Origin: Hymenobacter sp. YC55
GTDB taxonomy: Bacteria > Bacteroidota > Bacteroidia > Cytophagales > Hymenobacteraceae
Assembly (NCBI RefSeq): GCF_029433095.1
Contig: NZ_JARNTX010000003.1
Span: 1 to 64,000, forward strand
DNA length: 64,000 nucleotides
Direction of reading: 5' to 3'
A model generated the notes under the pieces. That model was not told the origin of the DNA. It made no database searches and worked only from the letters and a program-made list of their open reading frames with translations. Of the stretch, positions 51,506-61,706 are shown one piece after another. The position numbers were made by a program, and so were the translations under genes. The stretch's first letter is position 1. Every line of letters begins with the position of its first letter.

Positions 51506-52996
51506 CTACAGGGGGTTTTGCACAATGGCTTTGTTGACATTGAGTTCCGCCTGCGGGAACAGGAATTGCCACTCCTTAACCCCAGCTGCTACCCGGAGGT
51601 TGCCACCGGTGAGGGCCCAGGCCCACTGTGTAATATGGTTCTTACTTGTTCTATCTAGCGGGCTGTTGGTGCGTTTCAAGTCCAGGAACCGGAACCCTTC
51701 GCCCCACAGCTCTATGCGGCGCTGGAAAAGAATTTCATCTACCAACGCCTGCCCAGTGCGGGTGGAACGCACATACTGCGGGTCGCGCGCACTTACCAAC
51801 GTAAACAGCGTGCCCGCCGCGGCGGCCAGTCCTTGCCGGGCTTCGGCTTCGGCCTGGATCAGATACAGCTCGGCTAAGCGCATGTGCGGCACGTCCCCGA
51901 TGCTCAGGTTCGGGTCCGCCACCAGAAACTTCTTATGCCCATACGGTGCTTTCACACCCGTGGCAGGAGCTGGTATACTGGCTCCGGTCGGGTCCCACAG
52001 GGCTTTACGGATATCAGTGGCCGGGATTTGGTTGTAAAGCACCGAGTTGATTTTCTTCGGATTCTGCCGGATAACGGTCGAGCTATAGTTGGCTGACATA
52101 TAGGCGAAGAAAGAGTAGAAATAGCTGGTCTGGTCGGCCTGCATTTTGCTACCCCACAGCCACTCCGGGTTTTCTATGCTATTGAACCCACTCGTGTACT
52201 GCGTCCGGCTCATGAGGGTAGCGCCGCTCTGCTGAATGGCTTCCTGCGCTAACCGTGCGGCCAGGGGCCAGTTTTGCATGGTCAGGGCCACCCGGGCTTT
52301 GATGCCTTTGGCCACCGCCGCATTGAAGTGCGATTTAGCCGGGCGGTTGGCCGCGCCGGTCAGCATCCCGATGGCTGCATCCAAGTCCGCGTTGATTTGG
52401 GTATACACCTCTTCCACAGCAGCGCGCGGTTGGCCTACTGTTGTGCTAGAAGTCATTAAGGGTACGCCTAACTGGCTGTTGGTTTTGCCGGCGTCGTACC
52501 GCTCCCCAAACACTTGCACCAGCTGAAAATGAGCCCAGGCCCGGTATACGAGGGCCTCGCCAATTATCATCTGCCTTTCTGCTTCCGGGCCGGTGGCGCT
52601 GCCCAAACCGTTGATGAGCACGTTGGCATTGGCTATGATGCGGTAGTAGAAATAGTACCAGGCATGATTGTACGAGGTAGTCGAAGTAGCATTTCGGTGT
52701 GCAATCCAGTTGTGCTCATCGGCCCACCAGCTCGTTCCTATGGTCTGCACCCAGTCTTCCCCCAAGGCATCCATCATGATCTTGTTCGAACCTTCTCCGC
52801 CCTGGTTCTGCCTCCCATTGTGTTGGAGATACATTATCCGATGGATACCGTTCAGCGCCGCCATCCCGTTTTTAGTGCTGGACAGCACATCCCCTTCTGT
52901 TACGGCAGTAGTGGGTGCCGTATCCAGGTACTCCTTATCACAGGAGGAAAAAATTATGGCGCTGGCTAGCAACGCGCTGTATATAGTCTTTTTCAT
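51506..52996 (-). CDS. SusD/RagB-family outer-membrane lipoprotein
   Basis: A 496-residue lipoprotein (lipobox IIFSSC, Cys19). The SusD N-terminal pattern DKEYLDTAPTTAVTEGDVLSS is followed by the tetratricopeptide-like region (MDALGEDWVQ, IIGEALVYRAWAHFQLVQVFG) and the C-terminal RagB/SusD ending with ELYLIQAEAEARQGLAAA and ILFQRRIELWGEGFRFLDLKR. It forms the lid of the SusCD importer with the TonB-dependent protein encoded 22 bp upstream. Substrate unknown. Confidence 0.97.
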   Translation of the reverse strand: MKKTIYSALLASAIIFSSCDKEYLDTAPTTAVTEGDVLSSTKNGMAALNGIHRIMYLQHNGRQNQGGEGSNKIMMDALGEDWVQTIGTSWWADEHNWIAHRNATSTTSYNHAWYYFYYRIIANANVLINGLGSATGPEAERQMIIGEALVYRAWAHFQLVQVFGERYDAGKTNSQLGVPLMTSSTTVGQPRAAVEEVYTQINADLDAAIGMLTGAANRPAKSHFNAAVAKGIKARVALTMQNWPLAARLAQEAIQQSGATLMSRTQYTSGFNSIENPEWLWGSKMQADQTSYFYSFFAYMSANYSSTVIRQNPKKINSVLYNQIPATDIRKALWDPTGASIPAPATGVKAPYGHKKFLVADPNLSIGDVPHMRLAELYLIQAEAEARQGLAAAAGTLFTLVSARDPQYVRSTRTGQALVDEILFQRRIELWGEGFRFLDLKRTNSPLDRTSKNHITQWAWALTGGNLRVAAGVKEWQFLFPQAELNVNKAIVQNPL

Positions 52997-53018
52997 GACT
53001 GTTCAGTCCAATCAGTTG

Positions 53019-56000
53019 CTACAAAGAAAGATTCAACCCCAGAGAAAGCACCCGGGCGGGCACGTACACCGCCGACGTAGTACCCGTGAAGGTTTGGGCC
53101 ACGTTCATGCCTTTTCGCTTGGAAATCAGCGCTAGGTTTTCCCCCGTGGCGAAGATGTTCACGTTGCGCAGCTTGAGCCTAGTGGTGAGAGGAGCCGGGA
53201 GGTTGTAGCTTAAGCTCACCGAGCGGAAGTTCAGGTAGGAAGCATCAATCAACCACCGGTCGGATTCTGCCCCCAGGTTGACTGTATTTCCGGCTTGCAT
53301 TTTAGGCACGTCGGTGATATCACCCGGATTCTGCCACCGGTTCAGCATGTCCTTGTGTATGGCGCCGCCGTAGGTGCCGTGGTTCATTAGGGTGGCGTAC
53401 TGGCCGTCATAGAACTTGCCGCCTACCGAATAGGTAAGCAACGCCGACAGGGTGAAGCCTTTGAAGGAGAACGTATTCGTAACACCACCTGAGAACTTCG
53501 GAATAGCCGTGCCGGCGTAATGGTACCGGGCGTTGTTGGCAAGCCAAGTCACGGTATCGGATCCGATGATCTTGCTGTTGGCCTCGTTGTATGTATTGGC
53601 GCGGTAGAGAGCATTGCCGTTATCGGGGTCAACGCCATAATATTCGCGTAGCCAAAACGACTGCAAATCTTCGCCTACTTTCAGCTTTTTCGTGCCGGAC
53701 ACCAGTTCGGGGTAAGGCAGCCGGGTTATCTCGTTTTTGAAAGTGGTCCAGTTGACATCCAAGTTCCAGGTGAAGGCGTCAGTTTTGATGACATCACCGG
53801 CTAGGCGCAGTTCTACGCCCTGGTTGTACATCGTGCCCACGTTTTCAATCCGGTTGGCTACCCCGCTGGACAGGGGCAACTGCACTTCAAACAACAGGTC
53901 TTCGGATGTTCGCTTGAAGTATTCAACCGAACCGTTCAGGCGGTTTCCAAACAAGGCAAATTCCAGTCCCGCGTCGAAGCTGTTGTTCTTCTCCCAGAGC
54001 AAGCTCCGGTTTCCTAGGGTTGCTTGCGAGTAGCCCGGCTCGGCGGCGTTGTTTTGGCCGAGTGTGTAGAGCGCCTGCCAGGCGTAATACTGATTGCCGT
54101 CGGTGTTTTCAAGGTTTTCGTTGCCCACTTGCCCGTAGGACGAGCGGAGCTTCACCATGTCCACCCACTTAGGTTTGGTGAAGAAGGTTTCCTGGTCTAG
54201 GCGCCACGAGCCCCCCACCGACCAGAAACTGCCCCAGCGCACGTCCTTGTAGAAGCGGGAAGAGCCGTCCCGCCGGTACGAGGCAGAAACCGTGTACTTG
54301 TCGTTGTAGGTGTAGTTGGCCCGCCCGAAATACGACTCTATCCGGTGTTCTTGCAGATAGGTGTTGAAACTATTAATGGTGCTGAAGTTCTGCAGCTCAG
54401 TGTTATTGGCAATTACCTCTCCTGATTTGGAGCCATTCAGGTAGTCCCGGCTTCGGCTGTAATTCTCGTGGCCCACCAAGAAATCCACCGTGTGCATGTC
54501 CGCCAGCGTCCGGGTGTAGTTGAGGAGTTGGTTGGCCGTGTAGCTCGTTAGGTTGTACAGCACGCGGCCCGCCCGCCCGGCTGGCGCACCATCACCTACT
54601 ATGGTGTTTTCGTAGGTCTGCTCTTCGTAGTTGGTGATGTCCGCCGCGAAGTTAGCCGTGAACTTGAAGTCTTTCAGGAAGGTGATTTCCCCATAGGTTC
54701 GGCCACCCAGCACATTGTTCCGGTAGAGGTTGTTGTTCCATTCCGTTTCAGCTATGATGTGCCGGCCTGGGTACACGGGGCGGGTCATGGTTGGCGAGGA
54801 GCCGCCCAAATCGTATATCCGTTGGCCATTCGCGTCGAGCACATATTCCCCCGTGGTCGGGTCGTGCTGGTAGATGGGGTAAATCGGACCCACCCCGCGG
54901 CTGAAGAAGAAAGGATTCACAAAGCTTGTGGCGCTTCCTGTGCCCGCCCTAGCCTGATTGGAGTTGGTGAGAGTGTAGTTCAGGTTTACACCCGCCTTGA
55001 ACCACTTGGTTAGGTTGGTGTTGACGTTCAACCGGCCCGAAAACCGCTCGAAGTCCGATTTGATCAGGTACCCTTTCTCGTTCAGGTAGCCCAGCGAAAC
55101 GTAGTAGTCGCTTTTCTCAGATCCGCCATTGAAGCTCACCGTATAATCAGAGCGGGAACCGTCCCGGGTCAAGGCTTTTTCCCAGTCCAAGTCATCGCCC
55201 CACAGCAGCTGCGCTTCCGGGTTGAGCGTGCCATCGGGCAGCACAATCTGGTTGTTTGGCACGTTGAACGGGTTGTAGCCCAGCAGGCCCTTGATATCGG
55301 CGGTAGCCCGTTGGCTGGCCTGCGCGTTGGTGACGGTTGCGCTGACCAGGCTATTGCGGTAGGCTTCCCACATCAGCGGGTAGTACTGCTGCGCGTTTAC
55401 GCGTTCATATTCGGGAACTGCGCGCGAGGAAACGCCCTGCAACGCCCGTACGTTGACCTGCACCCGATCTTTCTTGCCCTTTTTCGTGGTAATCATCACC
55501 ACCCCGTTGGTGGCCCGGGAACCGTAGAGGGCAGTGGAAGCGGCATCTTTCAACACCGAGATGCTCGCTATATCCTCGGTGTTTAGGTTCGACAAACCGG
55601 CCGTATACGGCACCCCGTCCACGACGTACAGCGGGTCGTTGGCGTAGTTCACCGAGCTGAATCCCCGGATGCGGATCTCAGGGCCGGAGCCCGGCTGGCC
55701 GGAGCCACCGGAAACCTGCACCCCGGCCGCTTGGCCCGCAAGGGCGTTGGTGATGTTGGTTACCGGCCGTTGCGCGAGTTTCTCGGCCCCAATCTGCGCC
55801 ACCGAACCGGTGTACGTTGCCGGATCGGCCGTACCGTAGGCCACCACCACTACCTCGTTCAGGCTCTTGGAGTCGGTAGCCAAGCTCACATTGAGCGTGG
55901 ACTGGCTGCCGACGGCCACCTCTTTGTTGATGTAGCCGATAAAGGTGAACACCAGGGTGCCCCCGCTGGCTGGCACGCTGATGCTGTAATTGCCCTTCTC

Positions 56001-56168
56001 ATCGGTTGGCGCGGCCGTGGAAGTGTCTTTGAGGTGGACGGTCACCCCGGGCATGCCTTCGCCGGTAATGGCATCCGTCACTCGCCCTGTTACCGCCTTG
56101 TTTTGCGCCCACGCCTGCACGGGGAGGGCCGACATCAAAACAATGCTGGAAAGTAAAGCTTTCTTCAT
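53019..56168 (-). CDS. SusC/RagA-family TonB-dependent outer-membrane importer
   Basis: The 1049-residue protein has a signal peptide (MKKALLSSIVLMSALPVQAWA), a carboxypeptidase-like N-terminal domain (VTGRVTDAITGEGMPGVTVH), a TonB plug with NALAGQAAGVQVSGG and SIEILKDAAS-like SISVLKDAASTALYGSRA, and a 22-stranded barrel ending ...VPARVLSLGLNLSL. The barrel imports oligomers with energy from TonB-ExbBD. Its partner SusD lies directly downstream. No glycosidase gene is adjacent. Confidence 0.97.
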   Translation of the reverse strand: MKKALLSSIVLMSALPVQAWAQNKAVTGRVTDAITGEGMPGVTVHLKDTSTAAPTDEKGNYSISVPASGGTLVFTFIGYINKEVAVGSQSTLNVSLATDSKSLNEVVVVAYGTADPATYTGSVAQIGAEKLAQRPVTNITNALAGQAAGVQVSGGSGQPGSGPEIRIRGFSSVNYANDPLYVVDGVPYTAGLSNLNTEDIASISVLKDAASTALYGSRATNGVVMITTKKGKKDRVQVNVRALQGVSSRAVPEYERVNAQQYYPLMWEAYRNSLVSATVTNAQASQRATADIKGLLGYNPFNVPNNQIVLPDGTLNPEAQLLWGDDLDWEKALTRDGSRSDYTVSFNGGSEKSDYYVSLGYLNEKGYLIKSDFERFSGRLNVNTNLTKWFKAGVNLNYTLTNSNQARAGTGSATSFVNPFFFSRGVGPIYPIYQHDPTTGEYVLDANGQRIYDLGGSSPTMTRPVYPGRHIIAETEWNNNLYRNNVLGGRTYGEITFLKDFKFTANFAADITNYEEQTYENTIVGDGAPAGRAGRVLYNLTSYTANQLLNYTRTLADMHTVDFLVGHENYSRSRDYLNGSKSGEVIANNTELQNFSTINSFNTYLQEHRIESYFGRANYTYNDKYTVSASYRRDGSSRFYKDVRWGSFWSVGGSWRLDQETFFTKPKWVDMVKLRSSYGQVGNENLENTDGNQYYAWQALYTLGQNNAAEPGYSQATLGNRSLLWEKNNSFDAGLEFALFGNRLNGSVEYFKRTSEDLLFEVQLPLSSGVANRIENVGTMYNQGVELRLAGDVIKTDAFTWNLDVNWTTFKNEITRLPYPELVSGTKKLKVGEDLQSFWLREYYGVDPDNGNALYRANTYNEANSKIIGSDTVTWLANNARYHYAGTAIPKFSGGVTNTFSFKGFTLSALLTYSVGGKFYDGQYATLMNHGTYGGAIHKDMLNRWQNPGDITDVPKMQAGNTVNLGAESDRWLIDASYLNFRSVSLSYNLPAPLTTRLKLRNVNIFATGENLALISKRKGMNVAQTFTGTTSAVYVPARVLSLGLNLSL

Positions 56169-56673
56169 ATGAATTGTGAGTTGTTGAATGAACGAGGTGT
56201 TGGCTGAGCTACCCTGCCGCTTTCCGGACCTTCCTACTCGCTGCCTTCAGCACGCTCCAAAGCCGACCCAAGCAGTTAAACTGCTTGCGGTCAACTAATT
56301 ATTAGCCGGCTTTCACTTGTTGTCACCGCTCTAGCTGGTGAGTGTCTGGCAGCTGTGTCCCTGGCTACTCTTCTCGGAGCGCACGTCAACGTAGTCGCAG
56401 GGGCAGTAAGGCAGGAAGGATCCTCAGACAAGGGCAGCTACCCTGGTCGCGCTGCGTTTTCTGCAGCTATTCTTCGATCCGTGTTAGGTTACCTGCTTTG
56501 TCTACAACTTGCCCTCTGTAGGTGTGGGCATTGCCAGCAGAAATGAGCGTAATGTTTTCTCATGCACTGAATCGTTTATTGATAGTATTCCAGTTATAAG
56601 CCCTAAGAAAAAGCAAAATAGTAACAGTATCATAATTAAATTGATAATTTATTCCATAAAACAACGCTAATAT

Positions 56674-56704
56674 TGAAAATATTGCAATCGATTTCCCTTG
56701 CAAA
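56674..56704 (-). promoter_or_regulatory. Candidate Bacteroidota promoter
   Basis: On the minus strand, tttg (56704-56701) is followed after 19 bases by tattttca (56681-56674), close to the -33 TTTG and -7 TAnnTTTG boxes at the usual spacing. It lies 500 bases upstream of SusC, so a long leader would result. The -7 match is partial. Confidence 0.3.
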
Positions 56705-56965
56705 TCGTCTCTTAAAAATTATATAAAAGAAGGATTTAGCTACTTTATATTGCACTATTACAAGCCAGTTCTGCCGGCGCATTTTTTTAGCAACTGCCGC
56801 AACAGTGGTATCGAGGAACGTATTTCTCTTTATGGCTTGAGTAATAGTCGAGGGGTGATTCTTCTAGTAGGGAGCTACAGCAGGCCGTAGTCCGGGTTGA
56901 CCTTGCGTAGGGTTCACGGCCCCGTTAGTAGGTTGGCAATAGCAGGTCGACAGGCATATGCAAAA

Positions 56966-56994
56966 AAGCCTGAACTACTCGGTAGTTCAGGCTT
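56966..56994 (-). terminator. Intrinsic terminator of the peptidase gene
   Basis: aagcctgaactac (56966-56978) pairs perfectly with gtagttcaggctt (56982-56994) around a 3-base loop. On the minus strand the stem is followed by a run of six T residues. It lies about 30 bases past the peptidase stop. Confidence 0.9.
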
Positions 56995-57025
56995 GGCACT
57001 TTCAGCGTGTGCTTTGTTTGCCGTA

Positions 57026-59482
57026 TTAGTTTGCCGGCTTGGATGGTTTCACGTACTTATCCAGCCAGGCATTCGTCTCCCACAGCACGTGGAGCAGGTT
57101 TTCACGGGCCGTGTACCCGTGCGCCTCGGCCGGGAGCACCACGTAGCGAGCGGTAGCACCCTGGCCTTTCAGCGCGGAAAAGTACCGCTCACTCTGAATC
57201 GGGAAAGTGCCTTGGTTGTTGTCGGCTTCGCCGTGAATGAGCAGCAGGGGGGTCTTCATTTTGTCGGCGTAGTTGAACGGCGACATGGCGTTGTACACCT
57301 CGGGCACCTGCCAGTAGCTGCGCTCTTCGCCCTGGAAACCATAGGGCGTGAGGGTCCGGTTGTAGGCGCCGCTGCGAGCAATACCCGCTTTAAACAAGTT
57401 GGAGTGCGACAGCAGGTTGGCCGTCATGAAAGCCCCGTAGCTGTGGCCCATCACGCCTACCCGGTCGGCATCCACTACGCCCAGGCGCGCCCCTTCGTCG
57501 ATGGCGGCTTTGGCGCTGCTCACCAGTTGCTCGATGTAGGTATCGTTGGGGTCTTTGCTGCCCTCCCCTACTATCGGCACGCTGGCATTTTCCAATACGG
57601 CGTAGCCCTGGGTAACCCAAAATACCGGCGAGCCCCCACCCAGGCGGGTGAAGGTGTACGGGGAGCCACTCACCTGGCCGGCCGTGTTTTTATCTTTGAA
57701 TTCCAACGGATAAGCCGACATGAGCGTGGGCAGCGGGCCGTCGCTTTTCTTGTAGTTCGGGGGCAAATAAAGGTTGGCCGTCAAGTCCACCCCGTCGGCG
57801 CGCTTGTACTTCAGCACCTGTTTGGGAAAGCTGCCGCCGAACGCCGCGTACGGGTTCGGGAATTTGGTTACGGCCGTGAGCTTGTCTTTTTTGGTGGCGT
57901 CGCGCAGGTAGTAGTTCGGCGATTGGGTGAGCGACTCGCGGCGGGTGAGCAGCTGTCGGTTTTTGCCGCTGGCATCGATAATGGCCACGGGCACCTCGTA
58001 CACGGGGGCTTGGGACCGCCACCAGCGGATGGTTTTCTTGCTGCTTAAATCCAGCTCGTCCACGAAAGGCCGGTCGCCTTCGGGCGAAGCCCCCGCGCCC
58101 AGCAGATACAGGCTCTGGCCCGTGGGCCCGCCCGTAAGCAGCACCGATTTGCCCTGGCCATTGCGGTGCTCGTACGGCGTGCCCGGGTCCTTATATTTAT
58201 CTTCCGACGAGCCCTCGAACAGCACGGTAAGCGGCGCAGTGGGCTTGCTAGGATTCAACTGCCAGGTGGTTTCGTGGCGGTCGGCCCAGCGGTAGCCGCC
58301 CACCAAAGCCAGCTGGCTGGTGCCCCAACTCAGGCCACCAAAGCGCAGGGGTAAAGCCGCCAGTTCCTGGGGAGCGCCCGTAAACGGTGCCTCCAAAGTG
58401 TAGAGCTTGTCGCGGATGTCGGCTTTGGTTTTGGGGTTGCCGCCGTCCTGGGCCTCCACGTAGTACAGCGTAGCCGGCACATCGGCCCGCCACGCGTGAT
58501 TACGCGGACCGGTGGGCGCCGCATCGTTGCCGATGGGCACGGCGTCGGCCAAGGGCAAGTCAACCACCGATTTCACCGCCGCGCCGGTGGTTAGGTCCAG
58601 CACGTCGATGCGCTGCGGAAACCGGCTGATGGGCAGCGTGTAGGAATACGGCCGGTGGCGAGTGCGCAGCAGTACGTACTTGCCATCGGGCGAGGGCGAG
58701 GCCGTTTGAATCAGGCCGGGCTGGCCCAGGGGCTGGGTGTTGCCATCGGCTACGTTCACTTTCACGAGCTGGGAAGTGGCGTAGTAGTCGAACAGCTTTT
58801 CGTCGGCGGGGTTTTTCAGCAAATCCGGGTAGGTACGGGCCGCCGTTTTTATGCCGCCGCCGCTTTCCTGCACCGCCGGGCCGGTGGGCGCTGCATCGGC
58901 AGCGGGGGCAGTTCCCCGGCCGGCGGGTACGGTGCAAGCCAAAATCGTCTTGCTATCGGAAACCCAATCAAAGGAGTTGCCAAAGGCGTCGTTGAGGGGC
59001 GTAGCCAGCAGGCGGCGGGCCGTAGCCCCGGCCACATCGGCCACCCAAAGTTCCACGCGGCCGTCGGTGCCGGAGCCGGGCACGGTCAGCGCGAAGGCAA
59101 TGGTCTTGTTATCGGGCGACCAGTTCACGTCGCTGATGCGCGCCTGGGCTGGCAAACCTTTCACTTCGATTTCGGCACCGTTTGGCAAGGTTTTCAGCTT
59201 GATGCCCACGGCGTAGCTCACCCGGCTCTGCCCGTTGGTGCGCGGATTTATGCGCAGGCCGGCAAGGCGCAACTCGGGCTGCGCCAGCTCGGCCACGGTA
59301 GGATAATCCTGCACTTGCAGCAGGGCCATGGTACGCCCATCCGACGCGAGGCTGACGCGAGGGGTGAGCGGCGCCAAGAGCAGATCCTGCAGGGCTTTAG
59401 GGGGGGTCTGGTACTTGAAATCCTGGCCCTCAGACGCGACAGCAACAAGTAACAATGTGGTGGAAAGAAGAAGTTTTTTCAT
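57026..59482 (-). CDS. Secreted S9-family peptidase, glutamyl-endopeptidase-like (S9D)
   Basis: From MKKLLLSTTLLLVAVASEGQ (59482), 818 residues; the ATG at 59539 places the signal internally. After the signal peptide comes a seven-bladed propeller (~30-560) and a C-terminal alpha/beta hydrolase domain. The catalytic triad is visible: Ser681 in GHSYGAFMT, Asp754 in GEADNNQGT and His788 in PAEAHGYTA. Layout and the GGGSPVFW...GYAVLENASVPIVG segment match glutamyl endopeptidases of the S9D group. It cleaves oligopeptides, probably after acidic residues by family analogy. It lies just upstream of the SusCD genes. Confidence 0.92.
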   Translation of the reverse strand: MKKLLLSTTLLLVAVASEGQDFKYQTPPKALQDLLLAPLTPRVSLASDGRTMALLQVQDYPTVAELAQPELRLAGLRINPRTNGQSRVSYAVGIKLKTLPNGAEIEVKGLPAQARISDVNWSPDNKTIAFALTVPGSGTDGRVELWVADVAGATARRLLATPLNDAFGNSFDWVSDSKTILACTVPAGRGTAPAADAAPTGPAVQESGGGIKTAARTYPDLLKNPADEKLFDYYATSQLVKVNVADGNTQPLGQPGLIQTASPSPDGKYVLLRTRHRPYSYTLPISRFPQRIDVLDLTTGAAVKSVVDLPLADAVPIGNDAAPTGPRNHAWRADVPATLYYVEAQDGGNPKTKADIRDKLYTLEAPFTGAPQELAALPLRFGGLSWGTSQLALVGGYRWADRHETTWQLNPSKPTAPLTVLFEGSSEDKYKDPGTPYEHRNGQGKSVLLTGGPTGQSLYLLGAGASPEGDRPFVDELDLSSKKTIRWWRSQAPVYEVPVAIIDASGKNRQLLTRRESLTQSPNYYLRDATKKDKLTAVTKFPNPYAAFGGSFPKQVLKYKRADGVDLTANLYLPPNYKKSDGPLPTLMSAYPLEFKDKNTAGQVSGSPYTFTRLGGGSPVFWVTQGYAVLENASVPIVGEGSKDPNDTYIEQLVSSAKAAIDEGARLGVVDADRVGVMGHSYGAFMTANLLSHSNLFKAGIARSGAYNRTLTPYGFQGEERSYWQVPEVYNAMSPFNYADKMKTPLLLIHGEADNNQGTFPIQSERYFSALKGQGATARYVVLPAEAHGYTARENLLHVLWETNAWLDKYVKPSKPAN

Positions 59483-59970
59483 ACGCCGAAGTGGAAAGGA
59501 AGCTATTGTGGCACGCTGCCATGACTGGTAAGGTAACAAGGAAACAAATTCCGAACCGTGCCGGGCCAGAAAATAAAGGCGATGGTCGAGGTAATTTAGT
59601 GCCTAGCAACTAGGCGCATAGCCCTTGCTTAGGTGTTGCCCAACTCGGCGCAGTGCCTGCGCCGAGGCAGTCCTGTGCTCGTGAAAAAGTTGAATCAATG
59701 GCTTTGTTAACGCAGTACCGGTTGCGCGGCAAGCCCGCCTGCCTGCCACACGCAAAGTGCTTGCGTTGGCGCCGTATTCAAGTACGTTAAGTAGTAGCAT
59801 TAACATTGGCAAGAGCAACCCCGCAGCCAGCCGGTGGGGTTGCTAAAGGCTGGCCTAGAAGTAGTTCTATGGCCAGCCAGTAGTAAACACCAATAGTAGC
59901 AGAGCCTCTGAAACGCGGCTGGCCTCCTGGCTCCGCAGCGGCGTCCTAGGTAGGAGCTTGCAACTAAAGC
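59483..59970. other. Intergenic region
   Basis: No gene is supported. A perfect hairpin ctcggcgcag (59644-59653) with ctgcgccgag (59657-59666) and loop tgc lies 300 bases past the LytTR regulator stop. It has no T run, so its role is uncertain. The promoter of the peptidase gene lies near 59490-59590. Confidence 0.5.
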
Positions 59971-60690
59971 CTAAATGCGGTGGCGCTCCACGGCCTCCCG
60001 GAAACTTTTGGCGTAGGTGGTGCTCACGGGCAGATACCGCTCGCCAATCTGGACCTTGTCTTTGTGCACCACGTCTATGGCATCCAGGGCCACAATGCAG
60101 GAGTGGTGAATGCGCACAAACCGGTCGGCGGGCAGTTGCTGGGTGAGGGATTTGAGTTGCTGCAGGGTGACGATTTTGCGCTGCCGGGTGTGGAGGGTGA
60201 CGTAATCGCGCAGGCCTTCCACGTACAACACGTCGGCCCACCAAACTTTAATGAGCTGGACGCCGTCCTTCACGAACAGGTAAGCGGGGTCAGCGGGTTT
60301 AACCGGGGTAGCGCTGGCAACGCTGGCGGGTTCCCAGCGGGCGTAGGCTTTGTGCACGGCCCGCAAAAACCGGTCGAGGGTGATGGGCTTAAGCAGGTAA
60401 TCTATTACGTCGAGGTCGTAGCTTTCCAGGGCGTATTCGGAGTAGGCGGTGGTCAGAATAACTAGCGGCTTGCGCGGCAGCAGGCGCAGAAAAGTTAGCC
60501 CGGTCATCTCCGGCATCTGCACGTCGAGAAATAGCACGTCCACCGGGTGTTTGGCCAGGGCCGCAAACGCGGCGGTGGGGGTGGCGCAGGCGTCGATTAG
60601 CTGGAGGTAAGGCACTTGGCCGACGTAGTCGGTCAGCAGCTGGCGGGCCAGGGGCTCGTCCTCGACTAGCAGGCAGGAAAGCTGGTTCAT
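59971..60690 (-). CDS. LytTR-family response regulator
   Basis: Started at MNQLSCLLVEDEP (60690), whose ATG overlaps the stop codon of the kinase gene (ATGA), so the pair is translationally coupled; the ATG at 60708 is less likely. The 239-residue protein has a receiver domain with Asp56 in LFLDVQMPEMTG and YLLKP, then a LytTR domain (LFVKDGVQLIKVWWADVLYV..., VRIHHSCIVALDAIDVV). It binds DNA as the output of the neighbouring kinase. Targets unknown. Confidence 0.96.
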   Translation of the reverse strand: MNQLSCLLVEDEPLARQLLTDYVGQVPYLQLIDACATPTAAFAALAKHPVDVLFLDVQMPEMTGLTFLRLLPRKPLVILTTAYSEYALESYDLDVIDYLLKPITLDRFLRAVHKAYARWEPASVASATPVKPADPAYLFVKDGVQLIKVWWADVLYVEGLRDYVTLHTRQRKIVTLQQLKSLTQQLPADRFVRIHHSCIVALDAIDVVHKDKVQIGERYLPVSTTYAKSFREAVERHRI

Positions 60691-61706
60691 AAGGTCAGGC
60701 GTAAGCAAATACGATACTCGTCGGGCAAGTCTTCCACGTGCAGCTCGTGCCGGTTGGGGTAGCTCAGGGCTAGGCGGCGGCGAACGTTGGGCAGGCCCGC
60801 GCCGGCGGGCCCCGGCGGCGGGGCGGCAGCGGGCAGCTTGCTGTTGGCCACGGTGAAGCAGCAGTCCGGGCCGACCAAATCGAAATGCACCCGCACCCAG
60901 GCGGTGCTCGTGGTGGTGCTCACGCCGTGCTTGAAGGCATTTTCCAGGAACGCCATGAAAATAAGCGGGGCCACCAGCCGGCCGGCCGGCTGCCCGGCCA
61001 CGGTCAGGGTGATGGGAATGGGGTGATTGAGGCGCAGCTTTTCGAGCTGGATGTAGCTGCTCAGGTAGTCGATTTCGCGGCTTAGCGCCACGGCCGGCCG
61101 GTTGGCTTCTTCCAGCATGTAGCGCATCATTTGGGCCAGGGTGGCGACCACCTCGGGGGTGCGCTCCGAGCGGCTATAAGCCAGATAATAGAGGTTGTTG
61201 AGCGTGTTGAAAAGGAAGTGGGGGTTGAGCTGCGCCTTGAGGTAGCGCAGTTCGGCGGTCAGGTTCTCGTTTTCCAGGGCCTTGGCGCGGGCTTCGAGGG
61301 CAAACCAGTGGACAGCGAAATAAAGCAGGGCCACGAAGGCCGTGACAAACAGAACCCCAATTGCTACCGACCAGGTGTGGGCCGTGGAATACAAGTAACG
61401 GTGGTTGACGGCCGTGGCTAGCAGGTGGCGGTCGGCCACGACACGCAAGGCGACCACGGCCGCGTAAGGGCCGGCAAAAAGCAACAAATAGCGGCCCACC
61501 CGGCGATTACGCAGTAGGCGGGGCAGCAAGTAAAAATAGTGCAGGTACGCCAGTGCGGCGTTCAGTACGAGCGCCGCCAGCAGCCCCAGCACCACTTGCC
61601 GCCGCGGATACTCTTGCCCGAACTGATAAAGAAAAAAGGAAAAGTAGATACTCCAGTACGAGAGGTGCAGTGCCGCGGCTCGGTAGCGAGGAAAAACAGA
61701 TTTCAT
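60687..61706 (-). CDS. LytS/YehU-type membrane histidine kinase
   Basis: From MKSVFPRYRAAALHLSYWS (61706), 339 residues. Four predicted transmembrane helices (roughly 16-32, 40-62, 70-92, 115-138) precede a His_kinase domain with the phosphoacceptor in LKAQLNPHFLFNTLNNL (His163) and a short HATPase domain ending with the G-rich PGPAGAGLPNVRRRL. This small LytS-like layout is typical of Bacteroidota. It overlaps the response regulator start by four bases. Confidence 0.94.
   Translation of the reverse strand: MKSVFPRYRAAALHLSYWSIYFSFFLYQFGQEYPRRQVVLGLLAALVLNAALAYLHYFYLLPRLLRNRRVGRYLLLFAGPYAAVVALRVVADRHLLATAVNHRYLYSTAHTWSVAIGVLFVTAFVALLYFAVHWFALEARAKALENENLTAELRYLKAQLNPHFLFNTLNNLYYLAYSRSERTPEVVATLAQMMRYMLEEANRPAVALSREIDYLSSYIQLEKLRLNHPIPITLTVAGQPAGRLVAPLIFMAFLENAFKHGVSTTTSTAWVRVHFDLVGPDCCFTVANSKLPAAAPPPGPAGAGLPNVRRRLALSYPNRHELHVEDLPDEYRICLRLTL

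Larger units (their letters stand above)
56169..57025. other. 857-bp intergenic region between SusC and a peptidase
   Basis: No gene is supported. From 56560 to 56760 the sequence is strongly AT-rich. It holds the SusC promoter candidate and the terminator of the peptidase gene described separately, plus repeats of ttgcaa near 56680-56705. Nothing else was recognised. Confidence 0.45.
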
